Source: Roseospirillum parvum (GTDB lineage Bacteria; Pseudomonadota; Alphaproteobacteria; Rhodospirillales; Rhodospirillaceae). Taken from it: DNA of 64,000 nucleotides. A program made the position numbers and the translations under genes. Shown here one piece after another: positions 33,864 through 42,351 of the stretch (the first letter of the stretch is position 1; the number at the start of each line of letters is the position of its first letter). The notes under the pieces were generated by a model, which worked only from the letters and a program-made list of their open reading frames with translations, did not search any database and was not told the DNA's origin. The stretch lies in the NCBI RefSeq assembly GCF_900100455.1, contig NZ_FNCV01000010.1, positions 1 through 64,000 of the forward strand, given 5' to 3'.

Positions 33864-34940
33864 ATGATCTACCGCGAAGCCGGACAGTTCAAAACCTCCT
33901 ACGCCCGCGACGGCGGTCTCTATCCCATCCGCCAGGACCGCTATGGGCTGATCGTCCTGTTGCTGGTCGCCGTCTTCGCCGTGCCGATGATGAGCGAGTA
34001 CTGGCTGGTCACCATCTTCCTGCCCTTCCTGGTCATGGCGGTGGCGGCCCTGGGGCTGAACATCCTGACCGGCTACGCCGGGCAGCTCAGCCTGGGCACC
34101 GGCGGCTTCATGGCCTGCGGGGCCTATGCCGCCTACAAGCTGGCCACCGCCTTTCCCGACCTCAACATCGTGCTGGTGTTTCTCGGGGCGGGGCTGGTCA
34201 GCGCCCTGGTCGGCATCCTGTTCGGCATTCCCTCGCTCAGGATCAAGGGCTTCTATCTGGCGGTGGCCACCCTGGCGGCGCAGTTCTTCATCCTGTGGCT
34301 GCTCAACAAGGTGCCGTGGTTCGTCAACTACAGCCCCTCGGGCGTCATCTCGGCGCCGCCGCGGGCCATTTTCGGCGACATCTACGTGACCGGCGCCACC
34401 GCCACCCCGGAAGCCAAGTACCTGTTCGCCCTGGCCGTCGCCGCGCTGCTGGCGCTGGCCGCCAAGAACCTGACCCGCTGCGCCATCGGGCGCTCGTGGA
34501 TGGCCATCCGCGACATGGACATCGCGGCCGAGATCATCGGCATCAAGCCGATGGCCACCAAGCTGGGGGCGTTCGCCATCAGCTCGTTCTACTGCGGCAT
34601 CGCCGGGGCCATGTGGGCCTTCATCTACACCAGCTCGGTGGAGGCCAACGCCTTCGAGATCAGCCGCAGCTTCCAGGTGTTGTTCATGGTCATCATCGGC
34701 GGCCTGGGCTCGATCCTCGGCTCGTTCCTGGGGGCCGCCTTCATCGTGCTTTTGCCGATCCTCTTGAAGAACGCGCCGGAGATGGTCGGTCTGTCGATCC
34801 CGGTCGACGTCATCGCCCACATCGAGTTCATGATCTTCGGCGCCCTGATCATCTTCTTCCTGATCGTCGAGCCGCACGGGCTGGCCCGTCTGTGGCAGAT
34901 CGGCAAGGAGAAGCTGCGCCTGTGGCCCTTCCCCTACTGA
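33864..34940 (+). CDS. livM: Liv-type ABC transporter permease LivM
   Basis: The protein has 358 residues from the ATG at 33864. Family blocks are AALGLNILTGYAGQLSLGTG, GFMACGAYAAYKLAT, GFYLAVATLAAQFFILWLLN, the coupling loop SWMAIRDMDIAAEIIGIKPM and the FMVIIGGLGSILGSFLGAAF motif. It is the second pore subunit. It is in the same direction as, and 77 bp after, livH. Confidence 0.95.
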   Translation: MIYREAGQFKTSYARDGGLYPIRQDRYGLIVLLLVAVFAVPMMSEYWLVTIFLPFLVMAVAALGLNILTGYAGQLSLGTGGFMACGAYAAYKLATAFPDLNIVLVFLGAGLVSALVGILFGIPSLRIKGFYLAVATLAAQFFILWLLNKVPWFVNYSPSGVISAPPRAIFGDIYVTGATATPEAKYLFALAVAALLALAAKNLTRCAIGRSWMAIRDMDIAAEIIGIKPMATKLGAFAISSFYCGIAGAMWAFIYTSSVEANAFEISRSFQVLFMVIIGGLGSILGSFLGAAFIVLLPILLKNAPEMVGLSIPVDVIAHIEFMIFGALIIFFLIVEPHGLARLWQIGKEKLRLWPFPY

Positions 34941-35060
34941 CAACCAACACAACTGGCGACCAACAACGAGGCCGGCGACCAAGCCGGCCCGCGTGACCGA
35001 AACCAGAGAGAGCGGACCCCTTAAACGATCCCGGACCCAACTAAGGGAGGAGAGACCCCC

Positions 35061-36389
35061 ATGAGCTTCCGCAAGACCCTGACCATGGCCGCCCTGGCCG
35101 GCGTGGTCGGTGCCGGCGCCCTGGCGCCCGCCCCGGCCCAGGCCCAGGAAAACGGGCAGTACATGCCGCAGATGGTGTATCGCACCGGCCCCTATGCCCC
35201 CAACGGCATCCCGCTGGCCAACGGCGAGGGCGACTACCTGCGCCTGTTGAACGAGCGTGACGGCGGCATCAACGGCGTGCCGATCCTGATCGAGGAGTGC
35301 GAGACCGCCTACAACACCGACCGTGGCGTGGAATGCTACGAGAAGATGAAGAACGGCGGCCCCACCGGCGCCGCCCAGTTCAGCCCCTACTCGACCGGCA
35401 TCACCTACGCCCTGATCGAGCGCGCCACGGCCGATCAGATTCCCATCTTCTCGATGGGCTACGGCCGCGCCGACGCCAGCTACGGCAAGGTCTTCGAGTA
35501 CGTCTTCACCGCCCCGGCCACCTACTGGGCCGGCGCCGACGCGGCCATCCAGTACATCAAGGCCGAGGAAGGCGGCGACCTGTCGGGCAAGAAGATCGCC
35601 CTGGTCTACCACGACAGCGCCTACGGCAAGGAGCCGATCGCCACCCTGGAGCATCTGGCCGGGCAGGAAGGCTATAACCTGTCGCTGTTCCCGGTGCCCC
35701 ATCCGGGCCTCGAGCAGAAGTCCACCTGGCTGAAGATCGGCCGTCAGGTGCGCCCGGACTGGGTGATCATGTGGGGCTGGGGCGTGATGAACCAGACCGC
35801 CATCAAGGAAGCGGCCGCCGTCGGCTTCCCCATGGAGCGCTTCATCGGCAACTGGTGGGCCGGGGCCGAGCCCGACGTCCGCCCGGCCGGCGAGTCGGCG
35901 ATCGGCTACAAGGCCCTGCAGTTCCACGGCGTGGCCCACGACCTGAAGGTCCACCAGGACATGAAGACCCACCTCTATGCCAACGGCAAGGGGCTGGCCG
36001 ATGACGAGAGCCAGGTCGGCGAGGTGCTCTACAACCGCGGCATCGTCAACGCCGTGATCAGCACCGAGGCCGTGCGCACCGCCATGGACCACTTCGGCAA
36101 CAAGCCGATGACCGGCGAGCAGGTGCAGTGGGGCTTCGAGAACCTGAACCTCACCGCCGAGCGTCTGGAAGCGCTGGGCCTGACCGGCCTGATGAGCCCG
36201 CTTTCGCTCTCCTGCGCCGACCACGAGGGCGGCGGTCAGGCCCGCATCGTGCAGTGGGACGGCGAGGACTGGCGCCCGGCCAGCGACTGGATCGTGCCCA
36301 ACCGCGCCGGCTTCCTGAGTGAAGCCTACGAGGCCTCGGCCATGCAGTACGCCAACGAAAAGGGCCTCACCCCGCGCGACTGCAATTGA
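35061..36389 (+). CDS. Periplasmic binding protein of the Liv-type importer
   Basis: The protein has 442 residues with a signal peptide (KTLTMAALAGVVGAGALAPA, then PAQAQENGQ). It has a type I periplasmic-binding fold (Peripla_BP_6), as in YRTGPYAPNGIPLANGEGDY, GVECYEKMKNGGPTGAAQFS and GKKIALVYHDSAYGKEPIA. GGGAGGAGAGA lies 8 bp before the ATG. At 442 residues it is longer than LivK/LivJ (about 370), fitting the branch linked to aromatic or other organic acid importers. It is expected to be abundant relative to the membrane subunits; the gene sits between livM and livF. Confidence 0.92.
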   Translation: MSFRKTLTMAALAGVVGAGALAPAPAQAQENGQYMPQMVYRTGPYAPNGIPLANGEGDYLRLLNERDGGINGVPILIEECETAYNTDRGVECYEKMKNGGPTGAAQFSPYSTGITYALIERATADQIPIFSMGYGRADASYGKVFEYVFTAPATYWAGADAAIQYIKAEEGGDLSGKKIALVYHDSAYGKEPIATLEHLAGQEGYNLSLFPVPHPGLEQKSTWLKIGRQVRPDWVIMWGWGVMNQTAIKEAAAVGFPMERFIGNWWAGAEPDVRPAGESAIGYKALQFHGVAHDLKVHQDMKTHLYANGKGLADDESQVGEVLYNRGIVNAVISTEAVRTAMDHFGNKPMTGEQVQWGFENLNLTAERLEALGLTGLMSPLSLSCADHEGGGQARIVQWDGEDWRPASDWIVPNRAGFLSEAYEASAMQYANEKGLTPRDCN

Positions 36390-36511
36390 TGGCGGCGGGG
36401 CGACCGCATACCGCCTCGCCCCACCCCCTCCACCAACACCCCGGAGCACGCCCGGCGCGCGCTCCGGGGCCCCATCCCGGCGCCGACCGATAAGCGAGAA
36501 GGACCACCGTC

Positions 36512-37360
36512 GTGAGCACCGCCCCTGTCCAGAGCAGCGCCGGGGAGGCCCCCGGGGCCACCGCGCCGATCCTCTCGGTGAACAACATCGAGGTCATCTA
36601 CGACCACGTGATCCTGGTCCTCAAAGGGGTCTCGCTGGAGGTGCCCGAAGGCGGCATCACGGCCTTGCTGGGGGCCAACGGGGCGGGCAAGACGACCACC
36701 CTCAAGGCCATCTCGAACCTGCTTCGGGCCGAGCGCGGCGAGGTCACCAAGGGCTCGATCACCTATCGCGGCGAGCAGGTCGACAGCATGACCCCGAGCG
36801 AGCTGGTGCGCCGTGGCGTCATCCAGGTGATGGAGGGCCGCCACTGCTTCGAGCATCTGACCATCGAGGAAAACCTGCTGACCGGGGCCTACACCCGCAA
36901 GGACGGCTGGAGCGCCGTCAAGGAAAGCCTGGAGATGGTCTACCACTACTTCCCGCGGCTGCGCGAACGCCGGGGCAGCCAGGCCGGCTACACCTCGGGC
37001 GGCGAGCAGCAGATGTGCGCCGTCGGCCGCGCCCTGATGGCCAATCCCAGGGTGATCCTGCTCGATGAGCCGTCGATGGGGCTGGCCCCGCAGTTGGTCG
37101 AGGAAATCTTCGAGATCGTGCGCCAGCTCAACGCCGAGCAGAACGTCTCCTTCCTGCTCGCCGAGCAGAACACCAACATCGCCCTGAAGTACGCCAAGTT
37201 CGGCTACATCCTGGAAAACGGCCGGGTGGTCATGGAAGGCGACGCCGCCGAGCTGCGCGAGAACGAGGACGTCAAGGAATTCTACCTGGGCATCGCCGGC
37301 GGCGACCGCAAAAGCTTCCGCGAGGTCAAACACTATCGACGCCGCAAACGCTGGCTGTAG
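36512..37360 (+). CDS. livF: Liv-type ABC transporter ATP-binding protein LivF
   Basis: The protein has 282 residues from a GTG at 36512 (upstream GAGAAGGA). Walker A is LLGANGAGKTTTLKAISNLL, the signature is TSGGEQQMCAVGRALMANP, Walker B is VILLDEPSMGLAPQLVEEIF, and the switch His is replaced by Gln in FLLAEQNTN, the normal LivF form. The C-terminal Arg/Lys-rich YRRRKRWL tail is an extension. It lies 122 bp after the binding protein and 53 bp before the PaaK-like gene. Confidence 0.95.
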   Translation: MSTAPVQSSAGEAPGATAPILSVNNIEVIYDHVILVLKGVSLEVPEGGITALLGANGAGKTTTLKAISNLLRAERGEVTKGSITYRGEQVDSMTPSELVRRGVIQVMEGRHCFEHLTIEENLLTGAYTRKDGWSAVKESLEMVYHYFPRLRERRGSQAGYTSGGEQQMCAVGRALMANPRVILLDEPSMGLAPQLVEEIFEIVRQLNAEQNVSFLLAEQNTNIALKYAKFGYILENGRVVMEGDAAELRENEDVKEFYLGIAGGDRKSFREVKHYRRRKRWL

Positions 37361-37413
37361 ACTGCGGGCCACCCCACCGCCCCACCCCCGAACGGCAGCG
37401 AGAGGCGACCCCC

Positions 37414-38643
37414 ATGGCCCATTTCGACGACCTGGAAACCCGCGACCCGGCGCAGCGACAGGAAGAGCTTTACGCCGCGCTGCCCGGCCTGATCGCCCAC
37501 GCCCAAAGCCAGACCGACCACTATGCCAAGGCTCTGGCCGGCATCGACCCGGACAGCATCACCAGCCCCCAGGCCCTGGCCGGCCTGCCGGTGACCCGCA
37601 AGAGCCAGCTGATCGAGTTGCAGAAGGCCAACCCGCCGTTCGGCGGTCTGGTCGCCCGCGACCGGCGAATCGAGCGCATCTTCCAGTCGCCCGGCCCGAT
37701 CTTCGAGCCGCAGGGGCAGAACCCCAACTTCTGGCGCGCCGCCCGCGCCCTCTATGCCGCCGGCTTCCGCCCCGGCGATCTGGTCCACAACAGCTTCGCC
37801 TATCACATGACGCCGGGCGCCTGGATCCTCGATGACGGCTGCCGGGCCCTGGGCTGCACGGTGTTCCCGGGCGGCGTCGGCAACACCGAGGCCCAGGTCC
37901 AGGCCATCGCCGGCTATGGCGCCAATGCCTATGCCGGCACGCCCAGCTTCCTGCGCGTCCTGCTGGAGAAGGCGCGGGAGATGAAGCTCGACCTCGCCTC
38001 GCTGAAAAAGGCGATGGTCTCCGGCGAGGCCCTGCCGCCGTCGCTGCGCCAGCGCATCGCCGAGCTGGGGGTCACCGTCCACCAGTGCTACGCCACCGCC
38101 GACCTGGGGCTGATCGCCTACGAATCGGAAGCCCTGGAAGGGATGATCGTCGACGAAGGGGTGATCGTCGAGATCGTCCGCCCGGGCACCGGCGAGCCGG
38201 TCGCCGAGGGCGAGGTGGGCGAGGTGGTGGTCACCACCTTCACCCCGGAATACCCGCTGATCCGCTTCGCCACCGGCGACCTGTCGGCGGTGCTGCCCGG
38301 CACCTCGCCGTGCGGGCGCACCAACACGCGCATCAAGGGCTGGATGGGCCGGGCCGACCAGACGACCAAGGTCAAGGGCATGTTCGTCCACCCCGAGCAG
38401 GTGGCCGAGGTGGTGCGCCGCCACACCGAGATCGCCAAGGCCCGGCTGGTGGTCGACAGCGACGACAACCACGACCGCATGACCCTGAAGGTGGAAGCCG
38501 AGGGGGTCGGCCAGGTGCTGGCCGACGCGGTGGCCCAGTCGGTGCAGGCGGTGATCAAGCTGAAAGGCCAGGTGGAGATCGTCGCGCCCGGCAGCCTGCC
38601 CAACGACGGCAAGGTGATCGACGACGTCCGCACCTACGAGTGA
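37414..38643 (+). CDS. PaaK-like AMP-forming CoA ligase
   Basis: The protein has 409 residues, close to phenylacetate-CoA ligase (about 430). It begins MAHFDDLETRDPAQRQ, the PaaK family start. Blocks seen are GLPVTRKSQLIELQ, SGEALPPSLRQRIAEL, HQCYATADLGLIAYE (substrate/ATP), YPLIRFATGDLSAVLPG and GRADQTTKVKGMFVHPEQVA with the C-terminal Lys-containing domain. The usual glycine-rich Ser/Thr-Gly-Thr loop near residue 95 is not obvious: FQSPGPIFEPQGQNPNFWRA stands there. It is the last gene of the import cluster, suggesting activation of the imported acid. Confidence 0.88.
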   Translation: MAHFDDLETRDPAQRQEELYAALPGLIAHAQSQTDHYAKALAGIDPDSITSPQALAGLPVTRKSQLIELQKANPPFGGLVARDRRIERIFQSPGPIFEPQGQNPNFWRAARALYAAGFRPGDLVHNSFAYHMTPGAWILDDGCRALGCTVFPGGVGNTEAQVQAIAGYGANAYAGTPSFLRVLLEKAREMKLDLASLKKAMVSGEALPPSLRQRIAELGVTVHQCYATADLGLIAYESEALEGMIVDEGVIVEIVRPGTGEPVAEGEVGEVVVTTFTPEYPLIRFATGDLSAVLPGTSPCGRTNTRIKGWMGRADQTTKVKGMFVHPEQVAEVVRRHTEIAKARLVVDSDDNHDRMTLKVEAEGVGQVLADAVAQSVQAVIKLKGQVEIVAPGSLPNDGKVIDDVRTYE

Positions 38644-38647
38644 CGCC

Positions 38648-39928
38648 GTGAGCACCGACCGAGACAATTCCGGCTGGGGCACCGAGACCCGGGCCGTGCA
38701 TGCCGGCGTGGCCCGCTCGCCGCACCAGGAAACGTCGGAGGCCCTGTTCCTCACCTCGGGCTTCGTCTACGACAGCGCCGAGGAGGCCGAGGCCGCCTTC
38801 AACGGCGAGTTGGAGCGCTTCGTCTACTCGCGCTTCCGCAACCCCACCATCGGCCAGTTCGAGACCCGACTGAGCGCCCTGGAAGCACCCGCGCCCGGCG
38901 GCACGGTCGCCGCCCGGGCCACCGGCAGCGGCATGGCGGCCCTGTTCGCCGCCCTGTTGAGCCAGCTTCAGGCCGGCGACCGGGTGGTGGCGGGGCGCGC
39001 CCTGTTCGCCTCGACCCGCGTCCTGCTGGCCGAGGTGCTGCCCCGCTTCGGGGTGATCTGCGATCTGGTCGACGGCCCCGACCCTGCAGTCTCGGAACTT
39101 GCAACCTCGGAACTTGCGGCCTCGGAACTTGCGGCCTCGGAACTTGCGGCCTGGGAAGCGGCGCTGGCCACCCCGGCCCGGCTGGTGCTGATCGAGACGC
39201 CGACCAATCCGACCCTCGAGGTGCTCGACATCGCCGCCATCGCCAAGCTGGCCCATGGCGCCGGGGCGCGGCTGATCGTCGACAACGTGTTCGCCACCCC
39301 GTGCCTGCAAGGGCCGTTGGCCCTGGGCGCCGACATGGTGGTCTACTCGACCACCAAGCACATCGACGGCCAGGGGCGCTGTCTGGGCGGCGCCATCCTG
39401 GGCGCCCCCGATCTGCTGGTCGAGGTTCTCGACCCCTTCCTGCGGCACAGCGGCCCGGCGATGAGCCCGTTCAACGCCTGGGTCATGCTGAAGGGCCTGG
39501 AAACCCTGCCCCTGCGCGTCGAGCGTCAGGCCGCCAGCGCACTCAAGGTGGCGCGGGCGCTGGAGGCGCTGCCCGGGGTGCTGAAAGTGAGTCACCCGGG
39601 CCTGGAAAGCCATCCCGGGCATGCCATCGCCAAACGCCAGATGACCGCCGGCGGCCCGATGCTGGCCTTCGAGGTGGCGGGCGGCAAGCAGGGTGCCTTC
39701 AACACCCTGAACCGGCTGCGGCTGATCGCCATCTCCAACAACCTCGGCGACGCCAAAAGCCTCGCCTGCCACCCGGCGACCACCACCCACCAACGCCTGG
39801 AGCCGGCGGAACAACAACGCCTGGGCATCACCCCGGGGCTGATCCGCCTGTCGGTCGGCCTGGAAACCCCCGACGACCTGATCGCCGACCTCGCCGGCGC
39901 CGTCGCCAAGGGGGCGCCGCCCCCTTGA
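38648..39928 (+). CDS. metZ: O-succinylhomoserine sulfhydrylase
   Basis: The protein has 426 residues from a GTG at 38648, 4 bp after the PaaK-like stop. It is a PLP enzyme of the Cys/Met metabolism family: TRAVHAGVARSPHQETSEAL, FVYSRFRNPTIGQFE, ATGSGMAALFAALLSQLQAG, and the PLP-lysine block YSTTKHIDGQGRCLGGAILG. It makes homocysteine from O-succinylhomoserine and sulfide for methionine synthesis. The odd part is an insertion of four 15-bp repeats (39091-39150) near residues 148-168, giving (SELAx)4, at a surface position before the ETPTNPTLEV block. Confidence 0.93.
   Translation: MSTDRDNSGWGTETRAVHAGVARSPHQETSEALFLTSGFVYDSAEEAEAAFNGELERFVYSRFRNPTIGQFETRLSALEAPAPGGTVAARATGSGMAALFAALLSQLQAGDRVVAGRALFASTRVLLAEVLPRFGVICDLVDGPDPAVSELATSELAASELAASELAAWEAALATPARLVLIETPTNPTLEVLDIAAIAKLAHGAGARLIVDNVFATPCLQGPLALGADMVVYSTTKHIDGQGRCLGGAILGAPDLLVEVLDPFLRHSGPAMSPFNAWVMLKGLETLPLRVERQAASALKVARALEALPGVLKVSHPGLESHPGHAIAKRQMTAGGPMLAFEVAGGKQGAFNTLNRLRLIAISNNLGDAKSLACHPATTTHQRLEPAEQQRLGITPGLIRLSVGLETPDDLIADLAGAVAKGAPPP
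39091..39150. repeat. 15-bp tandem repeat, four units, inside metZ
   Basis: Units start at 39091, 39106, 39121 and 39136 with consensus CTCGGAACTTGCGGC; three are identical and the first differs at two bases. They keep the reading frame and encode SELAA-type units. Confidence 0.92.
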
Positions 39929-39942
39929 CCCCCGCCGTGACT

Positions 39943-39985
39943 CAAAACCCCACAGAGGGGGGCAAGCCCCCTCTGTGGGGTTTTG
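39943..39985. terminator. Bidirectional terminator between metZ and the glycosyltransferase gene
   Basis: A perfect 19-bp stem (39943-39961 with 39967-39985) has a 5-nt loop. It has AAAA on the left arm and TTTT on the right arm, so it can stop transcripts from either side. A second smaller hairpin, CAAAGGGGC / GCCCCTTTG, follows at 40034-40054 next to the convergent gene's stop. Confidence 0.85.
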
Positions 39986-40057
39986 ATTCAGGGTGGGGTC
40001 TGGGGAGGCCTCCCGGCCTCCCCAGCGGGGTTCAAAGGGGCAGCGCCCCTTTGCGAC

Positions 40058-41539
40058 TCAGCGGGTGAAGACCAGGTGGTTGCCCTGGCGGTACTCGGTC
40101 TGGTGGGTGTTTTCCAGCCAGTCGCGCAGGTCCTTCGAGGTATTGAAGCGTCGCAGGCTGATCACCGGCGGCTGGGTCTGCTCGATGATGCGCTGGATGT
40201 CCGCCTCCGACAGTTGGCCGGTCTTGCGGCGCTTGTCGGTCCAGACGGCCAATGCCGGCGGCACCAGCCGGCCGGCCCGGATGGCGTCCATGGGGCGGTC
40301 GGTGACCACCAGTTGCCCCGGCGCGCTGTGCGTCCTGAGCAGGGCGACGGCCTTGCCGTCGGCGCGGCCCGCCGGGCGAACCAGATCCCGCTCGGTGCGG
40401 GCGATCTGGCTGGCGATCGGGCCGGCCACCTGGCTGAGGGCGTAGACCACCGCCAGCCCGGCAGCCAACCCGGCCAGACGCCGCCAGCGCGGCGTGGTCG
40501 ATGCCATGGCGGCGGCCAGCGGCGCCACGGCAAGGCCGCCCAGCCAGGCCAGCGGCACCACCAGCAGCAACAGGTGATGATACCACAGCGGCTGATGGTC
40601 CATCAGGGCCAGCCCGGCGACGGCCAGCCAGAGCACGGGCAACAGGCGACTCCAGCGCCAGCCGATCAGGCTGGCGACCAGCCCCACCCCACCCAGCCAC
40701 AGGTACTGGGGCTCCTTGCCCAGCTTGAACCACAGGGCATCGACCCCGCCGCCGACCCCGAACAGGCCACCGCTGCTGGCCGCGAGGTGGGGGCTGACGA
40801 TCTGCGACAGGGGCGCCCCGGAAAGCAGCCACAGGACGGCCAGGGCGGCGATCAGGCCGGCCAGCCAGCCACCGCAGCGGGCCACCGCCAGCCGCCAGCC
40901 GAGCGGCCGGTGGACCAGCAGCACGGCAAGCAGCAGCGACGGCAGCAGAACCCCGACGAACAGCTTGGTGCCCAAGGCCAGGGCGGCCACCCCGGCACTG
41001 GCGGCCAGTCGCCCCGGCGAAGGAACGCGGCGCCCCCGGGGATCGGGCCCCAGGGCCAGATCCAGCGCCAGCATGCCCAGGGCCAGGGCCGGCAGGCCGA
41101 CCAGCACGGAGACGGCCAGACGCTGGAACAGCCAACCCGACAGCAACAGGGCAACGGCGGCCAGCCCGGCCACCGCGCCCTCGGTGCGGCCCAGGATGCG
41201 GAACAGGCAGACGGCGAGCAGCCCGGCAAAGCCGGCGATCAGGGCCCGGGCCTCGGCCACCGGCGCCTCGACCAGATGGAACAGCGGGGCCAGCAGCCAG
41301 GTCAGCACCGGCGGCTGGTCGCTCCAGATCTCGCCGTAGAGGTCGTAGCCGCCGGCCACCAGGGCGGCCTTCATCAGGTTCACGCCCTCGTCCAGGTCCA
41401 GCTCGTAGGGCTGCCACCAGGGGCCGAGCAGACTGACAAAGGCAACCACCGACAGCCCCACCGCCAGCTCGTAGGCGAGGCGGGCGGACATCGGCAGCGG
41501 CTGGGCGGCGGGGGCGGTGGCGGCGATGGAGGTTGTCAT
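40058..41539 (-). CDS. GT-C family membrane glycosyltransferase (PMT_2/ArnT-like)
   Basis: The protein has 493 residues from the ATG at 41539 with ten or more hydrophobic segments. The first periplasmic loop carries the acidic pair of GT-C enzymes (DLDEGVNLMKAALVAGGYDL then YGEIWSDQPPVL). The LWYHHLLLLVVPLAWLGG block is typical of PMT_2 (dolichyl/polyprenyl-phosphate mannosyltransferase-like) proteins. A soluble C-terminal domain of about 110 residues ends it. It likely transfers a lipid-linked sugar to an envelope acceptor in the periplasm; donor and acceptor are unknown. Confidence 0.82.
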   Translation of the reverse strand: MTTSIAATAPAAQPLPMSARLAYELAVGLSVVAFVSLLGPWWQPYELDLDEGVNLMKAALVAGGYDLYGEIWSDQPPVLTWLLAPLFHLVEAPVAEARALIAGFAGLLAVCLFRILGRTEGAVAGLAAVALLLSGWLFQRLAVSVLVGLPALALGMLALDLALGPDPRGRRVPSPGRLAASAGVAALALGTKLFVGVLLPSLLLAVLLVHRPLGWRLAVARCGGWLAGLIAALAVLWLLSGAPLSQIVSPHLAASSGGLFGVGGGVDALWFKLGKEPQYLWLGGVGLVASLIGWRWSRLLPVLWLAVAGLALMDHQPLWYHHLLLLVVPLAWLGGLAVAPLAAAMASTTPRWRRLAGLAAGLAVVYALSQVAGPIASQIARTERDLVRPAGRADGKAVALLRTHSAPGQLVVTDRPMDAIRAGRLVPPALAVWTDKRRKTGQLSEADIQRIIEQTQPPVISLRRFNTSKDLRDWLENTHQTEYRQGNHLVFTR

Positions 41540-41586
41540 GGCCGGGTTGTAAGCCGCCCGGCGAACCCCGGCAAGGGGAAGGGTGC

Positions 41587-42351
41587 TCAACCGTCGCGGC
41601 GGCGCAGCAGGTAGCAATCCATGATCCAGCCCTTGGCGGCGCGCAGGCGCTGGAACTCGGCCTCCACCTGCCCGGCGACCTGATCCAGCGGCCCGGCGAT
41701 CAGGGTCTCGTCGGGCAGGCCCAGGTAGGCGCCCCAGTAGATCATCAGGTCGTGGCCGATGAAGTGCTTGTAGGCGTGCCGGGTGTCGAGCATGACGAAG
41801 ACGTTGTCGACCGCCTCCGGGGCCATCTTCTCCAGCGCCCGGCCGGGGGTGACGGTGATCCGCCCGCCGACCCGGTTCATGGCCACCCGGTGGCGGGCGG
41901 TCAGGGCTTGCAGGCTGGTGATGCCGGGGATGACGGTGAACTGGAAGTCGTCGCGCCCGGCCGCCTTCAGGTCGTGCAGGATCTGGATGGTGCCGTCATA
42001 AAGCGCCGGATCGCCCCACAACAGCATGCCGCCGGTCTGGCCGTCCTCCAGTTCCTCGGCGATCAGGCGGCCGATCAGGTCGATCTTCTTCTGCCGCCAG
42101 TCCTCCACCGCGCCCAGGTAGTCGGCGGCGGCGCGGTCGCGTTCGGGGCTGGGGGCGTGGACCAGCCGGTAGGGCTTGTCGGTGGCGAAGCGGCGCAGGA
42201 TGGTTTCGCGCACCTGGATCAGCTCGTCCTTGCCGGGGCCGGCCTTGTCGAGCAGGAAGAAGACGTCGACCTGATTGATCGCGGCGATGGCCCGCCCGGT
42301 CAGGTCATCCGGGTCGCCGGGGCCGAGGCCGATCAGATGGACGGTCTTCAT
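41587..42351 (-). CDS. cobF: Precorrin-6A synthase (deacetylating)
   Basis: The protein has 254 residues from the ATG at 42351, which overlaps the cobL stop by 4 bp. It begins KTVHLIGLGPGDPDDLTGRA, the SAM-methyltransferase start of tetrapyrrole methylases. Later blocks are GGMLLWGDPALYDGTIQIL and FTVIPGITSLQALTARHRVA, and the length fits CobF. CobF methylates C-1 and removes acetate from precorrin-5 in aerobic cobalamin synthesis, so the presence of CobF rather than CbiD argues for the aerobic route. Confidence 0.92.
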   Translation of the reverse strand: MKTVHLIGLGPGDPDDLTGRAIAAINQVDVFFLLDKAGPGKDELIQVRETILRRFATDKPYRLVHAPSPERDRAAADYLGAVEDWRQKKIDLIGRLIAEELEDGQTGGMLLWGDPALYDGTIQILHDLKAAGRDDFQFTVIPGITSLQALTARHRVAMNRVGGRITVTPGRALEKMAPEAVDNVFVMLDTRHAYKHFIGHDLMIYWGAYLGLPDETLIAGPLDQVAGQVEAEFQRLRAAKGWIMDCYLLRRRDG

